Assembly: GCA_022840285.1 (NCBI GenBank)
Contig: JALHIE010000002.1
Coordinates: 1 to 56,140 of the forward strand
Length of the DNA: 56,140 nt
Source: Porphyromonadaceae bacterium
GTDB lineage: Bacteria > Bacteroidota > Bacteroidia > Bacteroidales > Dysgonomonadaceae
Direction: 5' to 3'
The position numbers and the translations under genes are program-made. The notes under the pieces are model-generated. The model was given only the letters and a program-made list of their open reading frames with translations. It did not search any database and had not been told where the DNA came from. Shown piece after piece: positions 15,588 to 24,495 of the stretch (its first letter is position 1; every line of letters begins with the position of its first letter).

Positions 15588-17549
15588 CTATAAATTTATG
15601 AGATATGCTCCATCTTGTTCCACATCGTGACAGGAAATCCCCAGCTTTTCACACTCCCTCATCAACCGGATTCTGCCGTACGGTGGAATTGAGCTGTCCA
15701 GCACCGTTTCCCCGGCACGAAAAATGTTCGACAACCGCATCATGGAAAAAGACGGATCTTCTGACAGGATCAACACATCTATTTCCAGCGGCAGGGGAGG
15801 TTTTACATCCGGGTAAATGTTGTTGGACAAACGCAGTATCGACTTTGACGGATGGGGGATAAAGCCATCCTCCTTGACGTCGAAGTAAAGGCGTTTTTCT
15901 TCTACCAGCAGACCGATATCGCTAAAACCGGATTTATTAAAAACCGCCAGTTGAACAGGATTCCGGGATAATGCGCCGACGGTGAATGTCAAGACAAAGG
16001 CAAGGGAGCAAGCCAGACCTGCAATCAAGTGTCCGGCTCTGCTGCGGCTGAAGAAATTGAAAGCGGCCACGACGGTCAGCAGCAACAAGATCACTTGTAC
16101 TGCAGAAATGTCAATCCCGGTCAATTGTGCGTATGGCAGGGTCTCAATAAAGCTGACCACTCTCAGTACAATGTGGACCAACGCTTTCATGGTCCACCCG
16201 AAAACCGGATAGAGTCTTTCGACAACAACGGATTGGAACGGCTTCAACCCTTCAAGGATCATCACCGGCACACAAGCATAGATAATCATGCCTATCAAGG
16301 GAACTACCAGCATGTTGGCGATAAAGAAATAGGTCGGGAAAGTACCGAAATAATACAACGCAATGGGGAAAACACCTGCTTGAGCGGATATTGAAACGGA
16401 AAACAAACTCCAACCATATTTTTTGACTCGGCCTTTCGGTCGGTACAGGTTATCCATCACCGGATTGAAAGACAAGATAGCCAAAACGGCCGTGAAACTC
16501 ATCTGAAAACCAACGTTGAAAAGACTTACGGGGTCAAAAAAAAGGATAAAAAAAGCGGCTGCGGCCAACGTATTCCGGGTGAATCCCCTCTTGCCTCCGG
16601 CCTTTCCAACAGACGCAATCGTGAGCATTATGGTTGCCCGGAGAACCGATGGGGAAAGCCCTGCAAGAAAAGCGTAAAACCACAAAGCTGCGATAAGGAG
16701 GAGCTGTTTTAACACGGACTTCACGCCGGTTTTTCCCAAAAAAGAAAACAGGAATGCGAAAAAACCGTAAATAATCCCCACATGCAAACCACTCACAGCC
16801 AGCACATGCGATGTTCCGGATGCACGAAAAGCCTCTTGCAGTTCATTTGACAAATCGTGCTTGTAGCCCAGCGTAAGAGCGGAAATAAACGAATAAGCAT
16901 CGTTATCCAACCCCAACATACGGTAAAACCCCAACGCCTTTTTCCGGATTTTTTGTGCTGAAACATACAGCGAAACATGTTCTTTTCCGGTAGGATGCCA
17001 ATTGGATGAAGACAAATAGGCGCAGCCCGAAAAACCGTTGTTCCGAATGAATCGGGCATAATCAAAATCATCGGGATTACCGAAATTCTTAAGGGGATTG
17101 ATCCGGGCGACGAAGATTATTTCATCGCCCGGATCAATGCTCCTCGCCTTTTCTTCCTTTTGCAGGTAAGCTACGATTTTTCTGTTTACCGGATAGCTGA
17201 TTTTTACATTACAGGCAACAGAGCGCGGCTTTTCTACCGGAAGATCTGTGACCGTACCGATACAGGCCATCGGCTGATTCACAAAACAATACCGCGACTC
17301 CTCCATTTTTTGCTGAAACAACATGGAGAACAGACTGAAAATCAGAACAAACAATCCCGATCCGAAAACCCAACGGCAGGCGAACTGTTTTTTCTCCGAA
17401 ATGAAAAAAGAGAAAGCCATTGCTCCCGCCCCGGCAATGGAAAATACCCGGGGACAGGGAATTTCAAACAGAAAAGTCGATACAGTTATTGAGGTTACAG
17501 CCGGAAGCAATAGCCGGAAAAAAGGTATTTTAGCTACGGAATCGCTCAT
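15588..17549 (-). CDS. comEC: ComEC/Rec2-type DNA uptake membrane protein
   Basis: A 653-residue polytopic membrane protein. Hydrophobic segments open the protein, followed by a DUF4131-like soluble region (about 95-200) and the competence domain with the signature S-H-V-L-A-V-S-G-L-H-V-G-I-I at about 235-248, then eight or so membrane helices. The C-terminal soluble tail (about 540-653) is short and lacks the metallo-beta-lactamase H-x-H-x-D-H motif of full ComEC, as is usual for Bacteroidetes. ComEC carries single-stranded DNA across the inner membrane in competent bacteria. ATG at 17549 is preferred to GTG at 17558. It is located between rpe and the DHH gene. Confidence 0.85.
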   Translation of the reverse strand: MSDSVAKIPFFRLLLPAVTSITVSTFLFEIPCPRVFSIAGAGAMAFSFFISEKKQFACRWVFGSGLFVLIFSLFSMLFQQKMEESRYCFVNQPMACIGTVTDLPVEKPRSVACNVKISYPVNRKIVAYLQKEEKARSIDPGDEIIFVARINPLKNFGNPDDFDYARFIRNNGFSGCAYLSSSNWHPTGKEHVSLYVSAQKIRKKALGFYRMLGLDNDAYSFISALTLGYKHDLSNELQEAFRASGTSHVLAVSGLHVGIIYGFFAFLFSFLGKTGVKSVLKQLLLIAALWFYAFLAGLSPSVLRATIMLTIASVGKAGGKRGFTRNTLAAAAFFILFFDPVSLFNVGFQMSFTAVLAILSFNPVMDNLYRPKGRVKKYGWSLFSVSISAQAGVFPIALYYFGTFPTYFFIANMLVVPLIGMIIYACVPVMILEGLKPFQSVVVERLYPVFGWTMKALVHIVLRVVSFIETLPYAQLTGIDISAVQVILLLLTVVAAFNFFSRSRAGHLIAGLACSLAFVLTFTVGALSRNPVQLAVFNKSGFSDIGLLVEEKRLYFDVKEDGFIPHPSKSILRLSNNIYPDVKPPLPLEIDVLILSEDPSFSMMRLSNIFRAGETVLDSSIPPYGRIRLMRECEKLGISCHDVEQDGAYLINL

Positions 17550-17585
17550 AACTGTCACGCTTATGAGGGAGTGTTTTCTTGAGAA

Positions 17586-18236
17586 CTACAACGATTTCAG
17601 TTGGTGAATGGTTTGAAAGGGATCATCCGAGGAGAAAATAAAATTTCCTGCAACCAGCACATCAGCTCCGGCCTCAACCAGCCTTTTTCCGGTTTCAAGG
17701 TTCACCCCCCCGTCAACCTCGATAAGCGTACGGGCATTTTTCCGGAGAATCAACTCTTTCAATACTCCCACTTTCTGCACCGAATGTTCGATAAATTTTT
17801 GTCCGCCAAAACCGGGGTTAACCGACATCAACAAGACCATGTCCAAATCCCCGATAATCTCTTCAAGCAACAGAACCGGCGTGTGAGGGTTAAGGGTAAC
17901 CCCCGCTTTCATTCCGCGATTCTTGATCGCGTTGACCACACGGTGCAAATGAATGCAAGCTTCGTAGTGCACATTCATGTATTCCGTACCCGCAGCGGCA
18001 ATCTCGTTAATGAATTTCTCGGGGTGAACAATCATCAGATGTACATCCAGCGGTTTGTCTGTTCTTTCTTTCAGCAGGTTAAGAACGGGGAATCCGAAAG
18101 AGATGTTGGGAACAAAAACACCGTCCATAATATCGAGGTGTATCCAATCGGCTTCACTCCGGTTCAACATTTCAATATCTTTTTCGAGATGCAGAAAATT
18201 CGCCGACAGCAACGATGGCGCAACCAAATGATTCAT
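17586..18236 (-). CDS. rpe: ribulose-phosphate 3-epimerase
   Basis: Interconverts ribulose-5-phosphate and xylulose-5-phosphate in the pentose phosphate pathway. The 216-residue TIM barrel shows the expected A-P-S-L-L-S-A-N-F, H-L-D-I-M-D-G-x-F-V-P-N, D-V-H-L-M-I, M-S-V-N-P-G-F-G-G-Q-K-F and E-V-D-G-G-V-N with catalytic aspartates in the second and last of these. Standard length. It is the first gene of the minus-strand run that continues with comEC, preceded by a -7 element at 18266-18259. Confidence 0.96.
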   Translation of the reverse strand: MNHLVAPSLLSANFLHLEKDIEMLNRSEADWIHLDIMDGVFVPNISFGFPVLNLLKERTDKPLDVHLMIVHPEKFINEIAAAGTEYMNVHYEACIHLHRVVNAIKNRGMKAGVTLNPHTPVLLLEEIIGDLDMVLLMSVNPGFGGQKFIEHSVQKVGVLKELILRKNARTLIEVDGGVNLETGKRLVEAGADVLVAGNFIFSSDDPFQTIHQLKSL

Positions 18237-18258
18237 GTCGTTATTCTTTTTAAGTATT

Positions 18259-18266
18259 CAAAGATA
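18259..18266 (-). promoter_or_regulatory. rpe operon promoter (-7 element)
   Basis: Minus-strand TATCTTTG 23 bases before the rpe ATG; no consensus -33 element is visible. Confidence 0.5.
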
Positions 18267-18528
18267 CTAAAAAAATCAATTGATAATAAACAGACTTAGA
18301 TGAGCAGGCAGTTTTTTCTCTATACGCAGCGATTTTGCATATTGAAGAACAATGCAAACGCTTAACCGGTTCGGAGCTTTCGCATCAGCATTGTCGGACA
18401 GGGAGAATCGTCGGGAAAAGTCAGGTACAGCCATTTCTGTCTCTTTTTGTTTAAAACGGTTTTCTTTTGCATTTATTATCCTGGCGGCAAAAAAACAGTG
18501 AAGCGTGAGCTAACTCTCTTTTTTTATG

Positions 18529-18536
18529 TATCTTTG
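18529..18536 (+). promoter_or_regulatory. promoter (-7 element) of the thioredoxin-like gene
   Basis: TATCTTTG, 28 bases before the ATG at 18564; no clear -33 element. Confidence 0.5.
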
Positions 18537-18563
18537 CACCGTTTAAAAATTAAAAACAATCGT

Positions 18564-19679
18564 ATGAAAAAATTTTCATTCCTGTTAATCACAGCTTTCG
18601 TTTTGATTTCTTGTCAAAACAACAAAAATTACAAAATTTCCGGAACCGTTACCGATCCTGCCTACGAAGGCAAAAACGTATATATTCAGGAAATGATGAC
18701 CAACGAGATGGTGTCGGTCGATACCGCTGTTATAACAAACGGCAAGTTCACATTCGAAGGGCCTGCCGATTCTACGGTATTGCGTTTTATCGCTCTGGAC
18801 GAAACGGTTAATCCGCAAAAACCATCAAGAGCCCTCGCCATCCTGGAGCCCGGAACCATCCGCGTGCAGTTCGATTCCACCGTTACGGTTTCAGGTTCAC
18901 AGCTGAACGACGCCTACAATACGTTCAGGACAGAACAGGAAAATACAACGAAAGAAATCCGCGCACTTTCCCAGCGCTATCAGGAAGCTGCATCGACAGG
19001 AGCAATGACAGACTCACTGGATGCCGCCCTTACCACGCAATACGAAAAGTTATCCGGCGATATTTCCGCCAAAACAGCCGATTTCATCAAGGCCAACATT
19101 ACCAATCCGCTAGGGAAATTCCTTTTTATGACCTCCGCAGAGATGTTTGAACCGGAAATTCAACGCGAGATTCTGGCACTAACGGACGAGACCTATAAAT
19201 CGCAGGAAAATATCCGACGCATCGTCAAGCGTCTTGAAAATGCCGAAAGAGTGGCTGTAGGCCAGAAGTTCCTCGATTTCACGATGAAAGATCCGGATGG
19301 AAAAGACATTTCATTATCGGATTACGCCGGAAAAGGTAAAGTGGTCCTGATCGATTTCTGGGCAGCCTGGTGCGGACCTTGCCGCGATGAAATGCCCAAT
19401 GTGGTTGCTGCATACAACAATTACAAAGACAAAGGTTTTGAAGTTGTGGGTGTTTCACTCGACCGGGAAAGAGAAAGATGGCTGAGCGGCATAAAAGAGA
19501 TGAACATGACCTGGCCGCAAATGTCCGAGCTTAAGTTCTGGGACACGCCGGTAGTGGAATTATATGCTTTCCGCGGCATTCCCCACACCGTTCTTCTGGA
19601 CAAGGAGGGAACCATCATTGCCAAAGACTTGCGTGGAGCGGAATTACACAACAAACTGAATGAATTGCTGGGGAAATAA
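18564..19679 (+). CDS. TlpA-like thioredoxin-fold lipoprotein with DUF4369 domain
   Basis: A 371-residue exported protein. The ATG at 18564 gives a lipoprotein signal peptide (KKFSFLLITAFVLISC, cysteine 17); the frame is open upstream but that part contains the promoter. Residues about 22-120 form a DUF4369 domain (Y-K-I-S-G-T-V-T-D-P-A-Y-E-G-K), a helical linker follows, and residues about 235-371 are an AhpC/TSA-Redoxin fold with the redox-active W-A-A-W-C-G-P-C. Such proteins are common in Bacteroidetes and reduce disulfides in the periplasm or handle oxidative stress; the partner is unknown. Single-gene unit with its own promoter and terminator. Confidence 0.85.
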   Translation: MKKFSFLLITAFVLISCQNNKNYKISGTVTDPAYEGKNVYIQEMMTNEMVSVDTAVITNGKFTFEGPADSTVLRFIALDETVNPQKPSRALAILEPGTIRVQFDSTVTVSGSQLNDAYNTFRTEQENTTKEIRALSQRYQEAASTGAMTDSLDAALTTQYEKLSGDISAKTADFIKANITNPLGKFLFMTSAEMFEPEIQREILALTDETYKSQENIRRIVKRLENAERVAVGQKFLDFTMKDPDGKDISLSDYAGKGKVVLIDFWAAWCGPCRDEMPNVVAAYNNYKDKGFEVVGVSLDRERERWLSGIKEMNMTWPQMSELKFWDTPVVELYAFRGIPHTVLLDKEGTIIAKDLRGAELHNKLNELLGK

Positions 19680-19699
19680 ATTCCTTTTGATTCACCCGC

Positions 19700-19736
19700 T
19701 AAAAAGGCTGTACCGTTGGTGCGGCTTTTTTTGTTA
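19700..19736 (+). terminator. terminator of the thioredoxin-like gene
   Basis: AAAAAGGCTGTACC and its partner GGTGCGGCTTTTT pair through a GTT loop with one bulged G, followed by T-rich sequence, about 25 bases after the stop. Confidence 0.75.
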
Positions 19737-19784
19737 AAAATAGTGTAATCACGGTTTAGTGCGCTTTAGTAAGAAATAATTACC

Positions 19785-19792
19785 TATTTTTG
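19785..19792 (+). promoter_or_regulatory. promoter (-7 element) of the amidase operon
   Basis: TATTTTTG 24 bases before the ATG at 19816; a weak TTTA lies about 17 bp upstream. Confidence 0.45.
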
Positions 19793-19815
19793 TACGAAAT
19801 AAAACGGACGGAAAG

Positions 19816-20910
19816 ATGCTGTTACGACTGAAAAAACTTATTGTTTGCTGTTTGGGAGTTTTATTTCTGATTACGGCAGAAAGTGCTTTTGCACAGAAAA
19901 GCGGATTCACGGTCGTTATTGATCCCGGTCACGGTGGCCGCGATCCCGGCGCAATCGGATCGGGGTCAAAAGAAAAAGACATTGTTCTTGCAGTCGGGAA
20001 AAAGCTAGGTGAGCTCATCAGGAATAGTCATCCTGACGTAAACGTTTTATACACAAGAGATACCGACAGGTTCGTAGAGTTAAATAAAAGAGCGGAGATC
20101 GCCAACAAAGCAAAAGCCGATCTCTATATTTCACTGCACTGTAATGCGCTCGACAGGAGAAAACGGTCGCCGCAAGGCGTAGAGACGTTCGTGTTGGGGC
20201 TTCACCGAAGCAAGGACAACTTGGATGTTGCCAAGGCGGAGAACTCGGTAATTCTCTACGAGGAAGACTACTCAACTAAATACCAAGGATTTAATCCCAA
20301 CGAACCGGAATCGTACATCATGTTCGAGTTTATGACCGATCAATACCTTCAACAAAGCGTTTACTTTGCATCGCTGGTCCAAAACAGGCTGGTAAATAAC
20401 TCGAAAAGGGCCAACCGGGATGTAAGACAGGCCGGCTTCCTCGTGCTCCGGGAAGTGGCCATGCCGAGTATCCTGGTGGAGCTGGGGTACATTTCAAACG
20501 CCTCGGACGAAAGGTACATGAAAACCGAAAGCGGACAGAAATCATTGGCAAATTCCGTATATTTGGCGTTTAAGGAATACAAACGTGAATACGACAAGAA
20601 AAGTCATGTTTTCACCCATCCTCAACAACGAAAAACAACAGCGGACAGCGCCCCGAAAACCGGGATAACGGATACTGCAACAAGCGAGTACCGAATCCAG
20701 TTTCTTACAGCGCCCCGAAAACTGGCCAATAACTCTTCGCAACTGAAAGGGTTAAATCCGGTAGATTTTTACGTAGATGGCTCGACGTATAAATATACGT
20801 ACGGCCGTTCATCCGATCTTAATGAAGCAACCAAAACACTCAGAACCGTTCAAACCAGATTCAAAGACGCTTTCATTGTTGAATTCAAGGACGGGAAAAG
20901 AGTTAAATAA
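19816..20910 (+). CDS. N-acetylmuramoyl-L-alanine amidase (Amidase_3) with C-terminal SPOR-like domain
   Basis: A zinc amidase that cuts the amide between MurNAc and the stem peptide of peptidoglycan. Signal peptide at residues 1-26 (cleaved after A-F-A). The Amidase_3 domain (about 31-255) shows the zinc ligand region V-I-D-P-G-H-G-G-R-D-P-G-A, Y-I-S-L-H-C-N-A and the catalytic glutamate in I-L-V-E-L-G-Y-I-S-N. Residues about 295-364 (Y-R-I-Q-F-L-T-A-P-R-K-L then Y-K-Y-T-Y-G-R-S) look like a SPOR-type septum-targeting domain. It is followed after 9 bases by an MlaD-like gene, a pairing common in Bacteroidetes. The linker contains a short direct DNA repeat (20645-20660 and 20707-20722). Confidence 0.9.
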   Translation: MLLRLKKLIVCCLGVLFLITAESAFAQKSGFTVVIDPGHGGRDPGAIGSGSKEKDIVLAVGKKLGELIRNSHPDVNVLYTRDTDRFVELNKRAEIANKAKADLYISLHCNALDRRKRSPQGVETFVLGLHRSKDNLDVAKAENSVILYEEDYSTKYQGFNPNEPESYIMFEFMTDQYLQQSVYFASLVQNRLVNNSKRANRDVRQAGFLVLREVAMPSILVELGYISNASDERYMKTESGQKSLANSVYLAFKEYKREYDKKSHVFTHPQQRKTTADSAPKTGITDTATSEYRIQFLTAPRKLANNSSQLKGLNPVDFYVDGSTYKYTYGRSSDLNEATKTLRTVQTRFKDAFIVEFKDGKRVK

Positions 20911-20919
20911 GAACAGACT

Positions 20920-21822
20920 ATGCAGGCTCAAGGCAAATTCAGCAGAAATTTCATTATCGGCGTTTCCTTTCTTATCGCCCTGGTTCTCCTCTATTTTGGA
21001 GTAAACTTCCTGAAGGGAACGAATATCTTGAAGAAGCAAAATACATACGTTGTCCTGTTCGATGATGTTACTGGACTTTACCCTTCGTCCCCGGTTTATG
21101 TTAACGGATTCCAGATCGGATTGGTCAACGCCATCAAAATGAACAGTACAGACCCAATACAGTTTGCCGTGGACATCAATCTGGAGGGCGATTACCGGAT
21201 TCCCCGAGGAAGCTATTTCGAATTTGGATCGGATCTGCTGGGAGCTTCTACAGTAAGCCTCGTTGCGAACAAAGAGGTTTCGCAACTTCTCATTCCCGGA
21301 GACACGCTGTACGGCCGGCTGAAACCCGGGATGATGAACAGTGTAGCCAACGTCGCACCCAAGGCTGACTCCATCCTGACGCACATAGATTCTGTAGTCC
21401 TTACGCTCAACAAACTGATGTCTAACCCCATGTGGGAACAATCGATAGCAGGTATCGGCTCTACGGTTGCCCAACTGGACCAATCGAGCAAAAGTGTGAA
21501 CGCCATTATGGCGTCGATCCGGAAAGATCTCCCCACCGTAACCCAAAACCTCACGGCCGTTTCCAACGATTTAAAAGACGTCACGGCAGAGCTGAATTCA
21601 CTGGAACTCCAAAAAACGTTCAACTCCATCGACAATACGGTGGAAAACCTGAAGATCCTGTCATCGAAACTGACCAGCACCGACAATTCACTGGGGAAAT
21701 TAACCAACGATACTCAACTGCACGACAGCTTAACGAACACCATCCATACCGCGACAAAACTGCTGGAAGATATACGGGAAAATCCCGAGCGGTATTTAAG
21801 CATAAGGGTGCGTCTGTTCTAA
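20920..21822 (+). CDS. MlaD/MCE family lipid-transport protein
   Basis: A 300-residue protein with one N-terminal membrane helix (about residues 9-30) and an MCE domain at about 36-115 (Y-V-V-L-F-D-D-V-T-G-L, then V-Y-V-N-G-F-Q-I-G), the fold that forms hexameric lipid-shuttling rings in the periplasm. The remainder (130-300) is a long helical region with heptad-like spacing, as in MlaD-like proteins of this phylum. Lipid transport between inner and outer membrane is inferred from the family; mlaE/mlaF genes are not in this window. Likely co-transcribed with the amidase. Confidence 0.87.
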   Translation: MQAQGKFSRNFIIGVSFLIALVLLYFGVNFLKGTNILKKQNTYVVLFDDVTGLYPSSPVYVNGFQIGLVNAIKMNSTDPIQFAVDINLEGDYRIPRGSYFEFGSDLLGASTVSLVANKEVSQLLIPGDTLYGRLKPGMMNSVANVAPKADSILTHIDSVVLTLNKLMSNPMWEQSIAGIGSTVAQLDQSSKSVNAIMASIRKDLPTVTQNLTAVSNDLKDVTAELNSLELQKTFNSIDNTVENLKILSSKLTSTDNSLGKLTNDTQLHDSLTNTIHTATKLLEDIRENPERYLSIRVRLF

Positions 21823-22199
21823 GTTTTCTTAAATTGAAACAAATTTGTCGACCAGAGCTTATATAGAATTATTCTAAATATCAACCCCGATTTTGGTTCC
21901 TTGATAAACCCTTTTGGTAATTGAGTTTAAGACATGAAATCCCTGTTTTTTCTGTACAAATGGGTAAGAGCTATACACTTATTGCAGCGTCCTATATATC
22001 AATTGGTTACAACACCGGGATTCCGATTAATTTGCTTATAAACAGCCGCATACATCTATCCGGTTGATAATTAAGCGAGTGTTTTTATTTCAAGAAAAAC
22101 AAAGGGAACAGGATTTTTTTTTCTCGATTTTTTTTTCAAAATTTGTATTCCCCAAATTAAACAGAACCAAAGAAGAGAGGAAAATCGTTAATAATTCGA
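21823..22199. other. intergenic region before dnaA
   Basis: An AT-rich 377-base gap with two long T-runs near 22110-22136. I looked for clustered DnaA boxes (TTATCCACA and near forms) and found none, so there is no evidence for the replication origin here. No clear TAnnTTTG promoter element or terminator was found either. Confidence 0.5.
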
Positions 22200-23600
22200 A
22201 TGAACACTGACTGCAAAATTTTATGGAGGAACTGTCTTGATGTAATTCGTGATATCATTCCCGAAGCTGCATTTAATACATGGTTTAGTCCGATTGTCCC
22301 ATTAAAATATGAAGACAATGTTCTCACCATCCAGGTACCCAGTCAGTTTTTTTATGAATATCTTGAGGATAAATACATCGATCTCATCCAGCAGACACTT
22401 TACCGTAAAATAGGAGACGGAACCATTCTCAATTACCGCATCCTGGTAGAGGCGGAAAGCAACACCACGGTAGAGATGCGTGGAGAACCCAAGTTTACGG
22501 TTTCAGACAAGAAAAATCAAAATCCGGTTTCAGTAAAGGTGCCCAGCCCTTTCGACAGGGTCGAGCCATCGGAGTTTGATTCTCAAATAAACTCCAAATA
22601 CACGTTTAATAACTTCTTCGAGGGGGAAAGTAACCGCTTGGCGCGCACTGCCGCTGAAGCCGTAGGATTAAACCCGGCAAAGACCGCTTTTAATCCGCTT
22701 TTCGTGTACGGGAAATCGGGGGTTGGAAAAACGCACCTTTGTCACGCTATCGGATCAAAGGTGCTCGAGTTGTATCCGGACAAGAAAGTTCTTTACATTA
22801 CGGCACATCTGTTTAAAGTACAGTACACCGATGCCCGGCGTTTCAATACCATAAACGATTTCATCAACTTTTACCAAAGCATTGACGTGCTCATTATCGA
22901 TGATATCCAGGAATTATCCGGGCTGGAAAAAACGCAAAACACCTTTTTCCATATCTTCAACCATTTGCATCAGAACAACAAGCAACTGGTCATGACATCG
23001 GATTGTTCGCCGACCGAAATGCAGGGAATGGAGGAACGTTTATTGACCCGTTTCCGTTGGGGACTTTCCACCAAACTAGAGCGTCCGGACAAGGAACTTC
23101 GCAAAAAAATACTGAAGCACAAGATCTTAACGGATGGGCTGACTATCTCCGATCAGGTAATTGAATTTATTGCCGAAAACGTCACGGAAAATGTACGCGA
23201 TCTTGAAGGTGTTATTGTTTCGCTAATGGCGCACTCCATCATCAACAACCGCGAGATTGACATCAGTCTGGCTCGCCGCGTGATGGAGCAAAACATTCGT
23301 TTTGAAAAGAAAAAAATCACCGTTCAAAAAATTCAGGAAACGGTCAGCGATTTCTACAACGTGAAGAGGGACCTGATTCAGTCTGCTTCCCGGAAAAGAG
23401 AAATCGTACAGGCGCGTCAGGTAACCATGTTTTTCATCAAGAAACACACTGAATTGTCGCTTTCTCAGATTGGGATCCAGGTGGGAAACCGCAATCACGC
23501 CACTGTCCTCCACGCCTGCAATACCATCAGGGACCTGTCGGAAGTAGACAAAGGCTTCCGCTCCGATATCGAGGAGATTGAACGCCTCCTGCAATCATAA
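22200..23600 (+). CDS. dnaA: chromosomal replication initiator DnaA
   Basis: AAA+ initiator that opens the replication origin. The 466-residue protein has domain I (1-85, with W-F-S-P-I-V-P), a linker, then domain III with Walker A G-K-S-G-V-G-K-T-H at about residues 178-186, Walker B V-L-I-I-D-D-I-Q near 231, and the box VII arginine region M-E-E-R-L-L-T-R-F-R-W-G. Domain IV carries the DNA-binding signature S-L-S-Q-I-G-x-Q-V-G-N-R-N-H-A-T-V-L-H-A, close to the family consensus (N for D in R-D-H). dnaN is not adjacent; the next gene is an endonuclease I. Confidence 0.97.
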   Translation: MNTDCKILWRNCLDVIRDIIPEAAFNTWFSPIVPLKYEDNVLTIQVPSQFFYEYLEDKYIDLIQQTLYRKIGDGTILNYRILVEAESNTTVEMRGEPKFTVSDKKNQNPVSVKVPSPFDRVEPSEFDSQINSKYTFNNFFEGESNRLARTAAEAVGLNPAKTAFNPLFVYGKSGVGKTHLCHAIGSKVLELYPDKKVLYITAHLFKVQYTDARRFNTINDFINFYQSIDVLIIDDIQELSGLEKTQNTFFHIFNHLHQNNKQLVMTSDCSPTEMQGMEERLLTRFRWGLSTKLERPDKELRKKILKHKILTDGLTISDQVIEFIAENVTENVRDLEGVIVSLMAHSIINNREIDISLARRVMEQNIRFEKKKITVQKIQETVSDFYNVKRDLIQSASRKREIVQARQVTMFFIKKHTELSLSQIGIQVGNRNHATVLHACNTIRDLSEVDKGFRSDIEEIERLLQS

Positions 23601-23629
23601 TTTTGTGGCTGTTCCACCTACAGTATACG

Positions 23630-24487
23630 ATGAGACTCTTCCGTTTTCTGCTGTATCTGTCTGTCCTTTTGACGGCATGCGAACAAAAGCCGGCGGATTC
23701 CGGCACAAACCCGTATACAAACACTTATCGGGAATATTACAGTTCTGTCACCGGGAAAAAAGGGTCTGAACTAAAAACAGCGCTTTTCGAGATCATAGGC
23801 AACCCCGACGTCCTTTCGTACGCCGAGGTGTGGTCTGCCTTTGAAAAGACCGACGTTAAGGCAGACGGTTCCGTTTGGGACATGTACTCCGATAATCCCG
23901 GTGGAAAAGCAGCCTATTCCTTTTCGTTCCATCAGAAAAGATGCGGCACGTACCGCAGAGAAGGCGATTGCTACAACCGTGAACACGCCATTCCGCAAAG
24001 CTGGTTCAAAGGAGCATCCCCCATGTATTCCGACCTCTTCCATCTTTACCCGACCGACGGATACGTAAACAACCGTCGGGGAAACCTGCCGCTGGGTGAA
24101 GTCGGTATCTTCTCCTGGGAATCGGTAAACGGGTCACGGGTCGGACAAAACACGTCCGGCAATTTCGTACAGACCGTTTTTGAGCCGGTCGACGAGTACA
24201 AGGGTGATTTTGCCCGCACCTATTTTTACATGGTTACGGCGTACGAAAATGACGTTGCCGACTGGAGATCGCCTCAAATTGGAGGTAACTCCTATCCTGC
24301 CATCAGGAGCTGGGCGCTTGAAATGTTTTTGCGGTGGCACCGCGAAGATCCGGTCAGTGAAAAGGAACGGAACCGCAACAATGCCGTTTTTGCCATCCAG
24401 AACAACCGGAACCCCTTTATTGATCATCCCGAATTGGCTGAACACGTGTGGGGGAATAAGAAAGACCGCGCTTTCAGTATAAAATAA
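23630..24487 (+). CDS. endonuclease I (EndA/NucM) family lipoprotein
   Basis: A 285-residue secreted nuclease. Start chosen at ATG 23630, giving a signal peptide with lipobox L-L-T-A-C (cysteine at about 17); the frame is open to a TTG at 23603. The catalytic region N-R-E-H-A-I-P-Q-S-W-F near residue 118 is the beta-beta-alpha metal H-x-x-P-Q-S signature, followed by D-L-F-H-L-Y-P-T-D-G-Y-V-N-N-R-R-G-N-L-P-L-G, as in the family. These enzymes cut DNA without sequence specificity in the periplasm or outside the cell. The metallophosphoesterase gene starts 8 bases later, so they are co-transcribed. Confidence 0.9.
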   Translation: MRLFRFLLYLSVLLTACEQKPADSGTNPYTNTYREYYSSVTGKKGSELKTALFEIIGNPDVLSYAEVWSAFEKTDVKADGSVWDMYSDNPGGKAAYSFSFHQKRCGTYRREGDCYNREHAIPQSWFKGASPMYSDLFHLYPTDGYVNNRRGNLPLGEVGIFSWESVNGSRVGQNTSGNFVQTVFEPVDEYKGDFARTYFYMVTAYENDVADWRSPQIGGNSYPAIRSWALEMFLRWHREDPVSEKERNRNNAVFAIQNNRNPFIDHPELAEHVWGNKKDRAFSIK

Positions 24488-24495
24488 TTTACGAT

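Larger units (their letters stand above)
18237..18563. other. divergent intergenic region rpe / thioredoxin-like gene
   Basis: It holds the rpe and tlpA-like promoters. The middle (18300-18480) has a 50-codon plus-strand frame from 18352 that is unlike any protein I know and is probably not coding. No RNA gene or repeat seen. Confidence 0.4.

Noticed and set aside
21823..22199. Possible replication origin upstream of dnaA
   Set aside because: No cluster of DnaA boxes and no typical unwinding-element arrangement; only T-runs. Proximity to dnaA alone is weak in Bacteroidetes.
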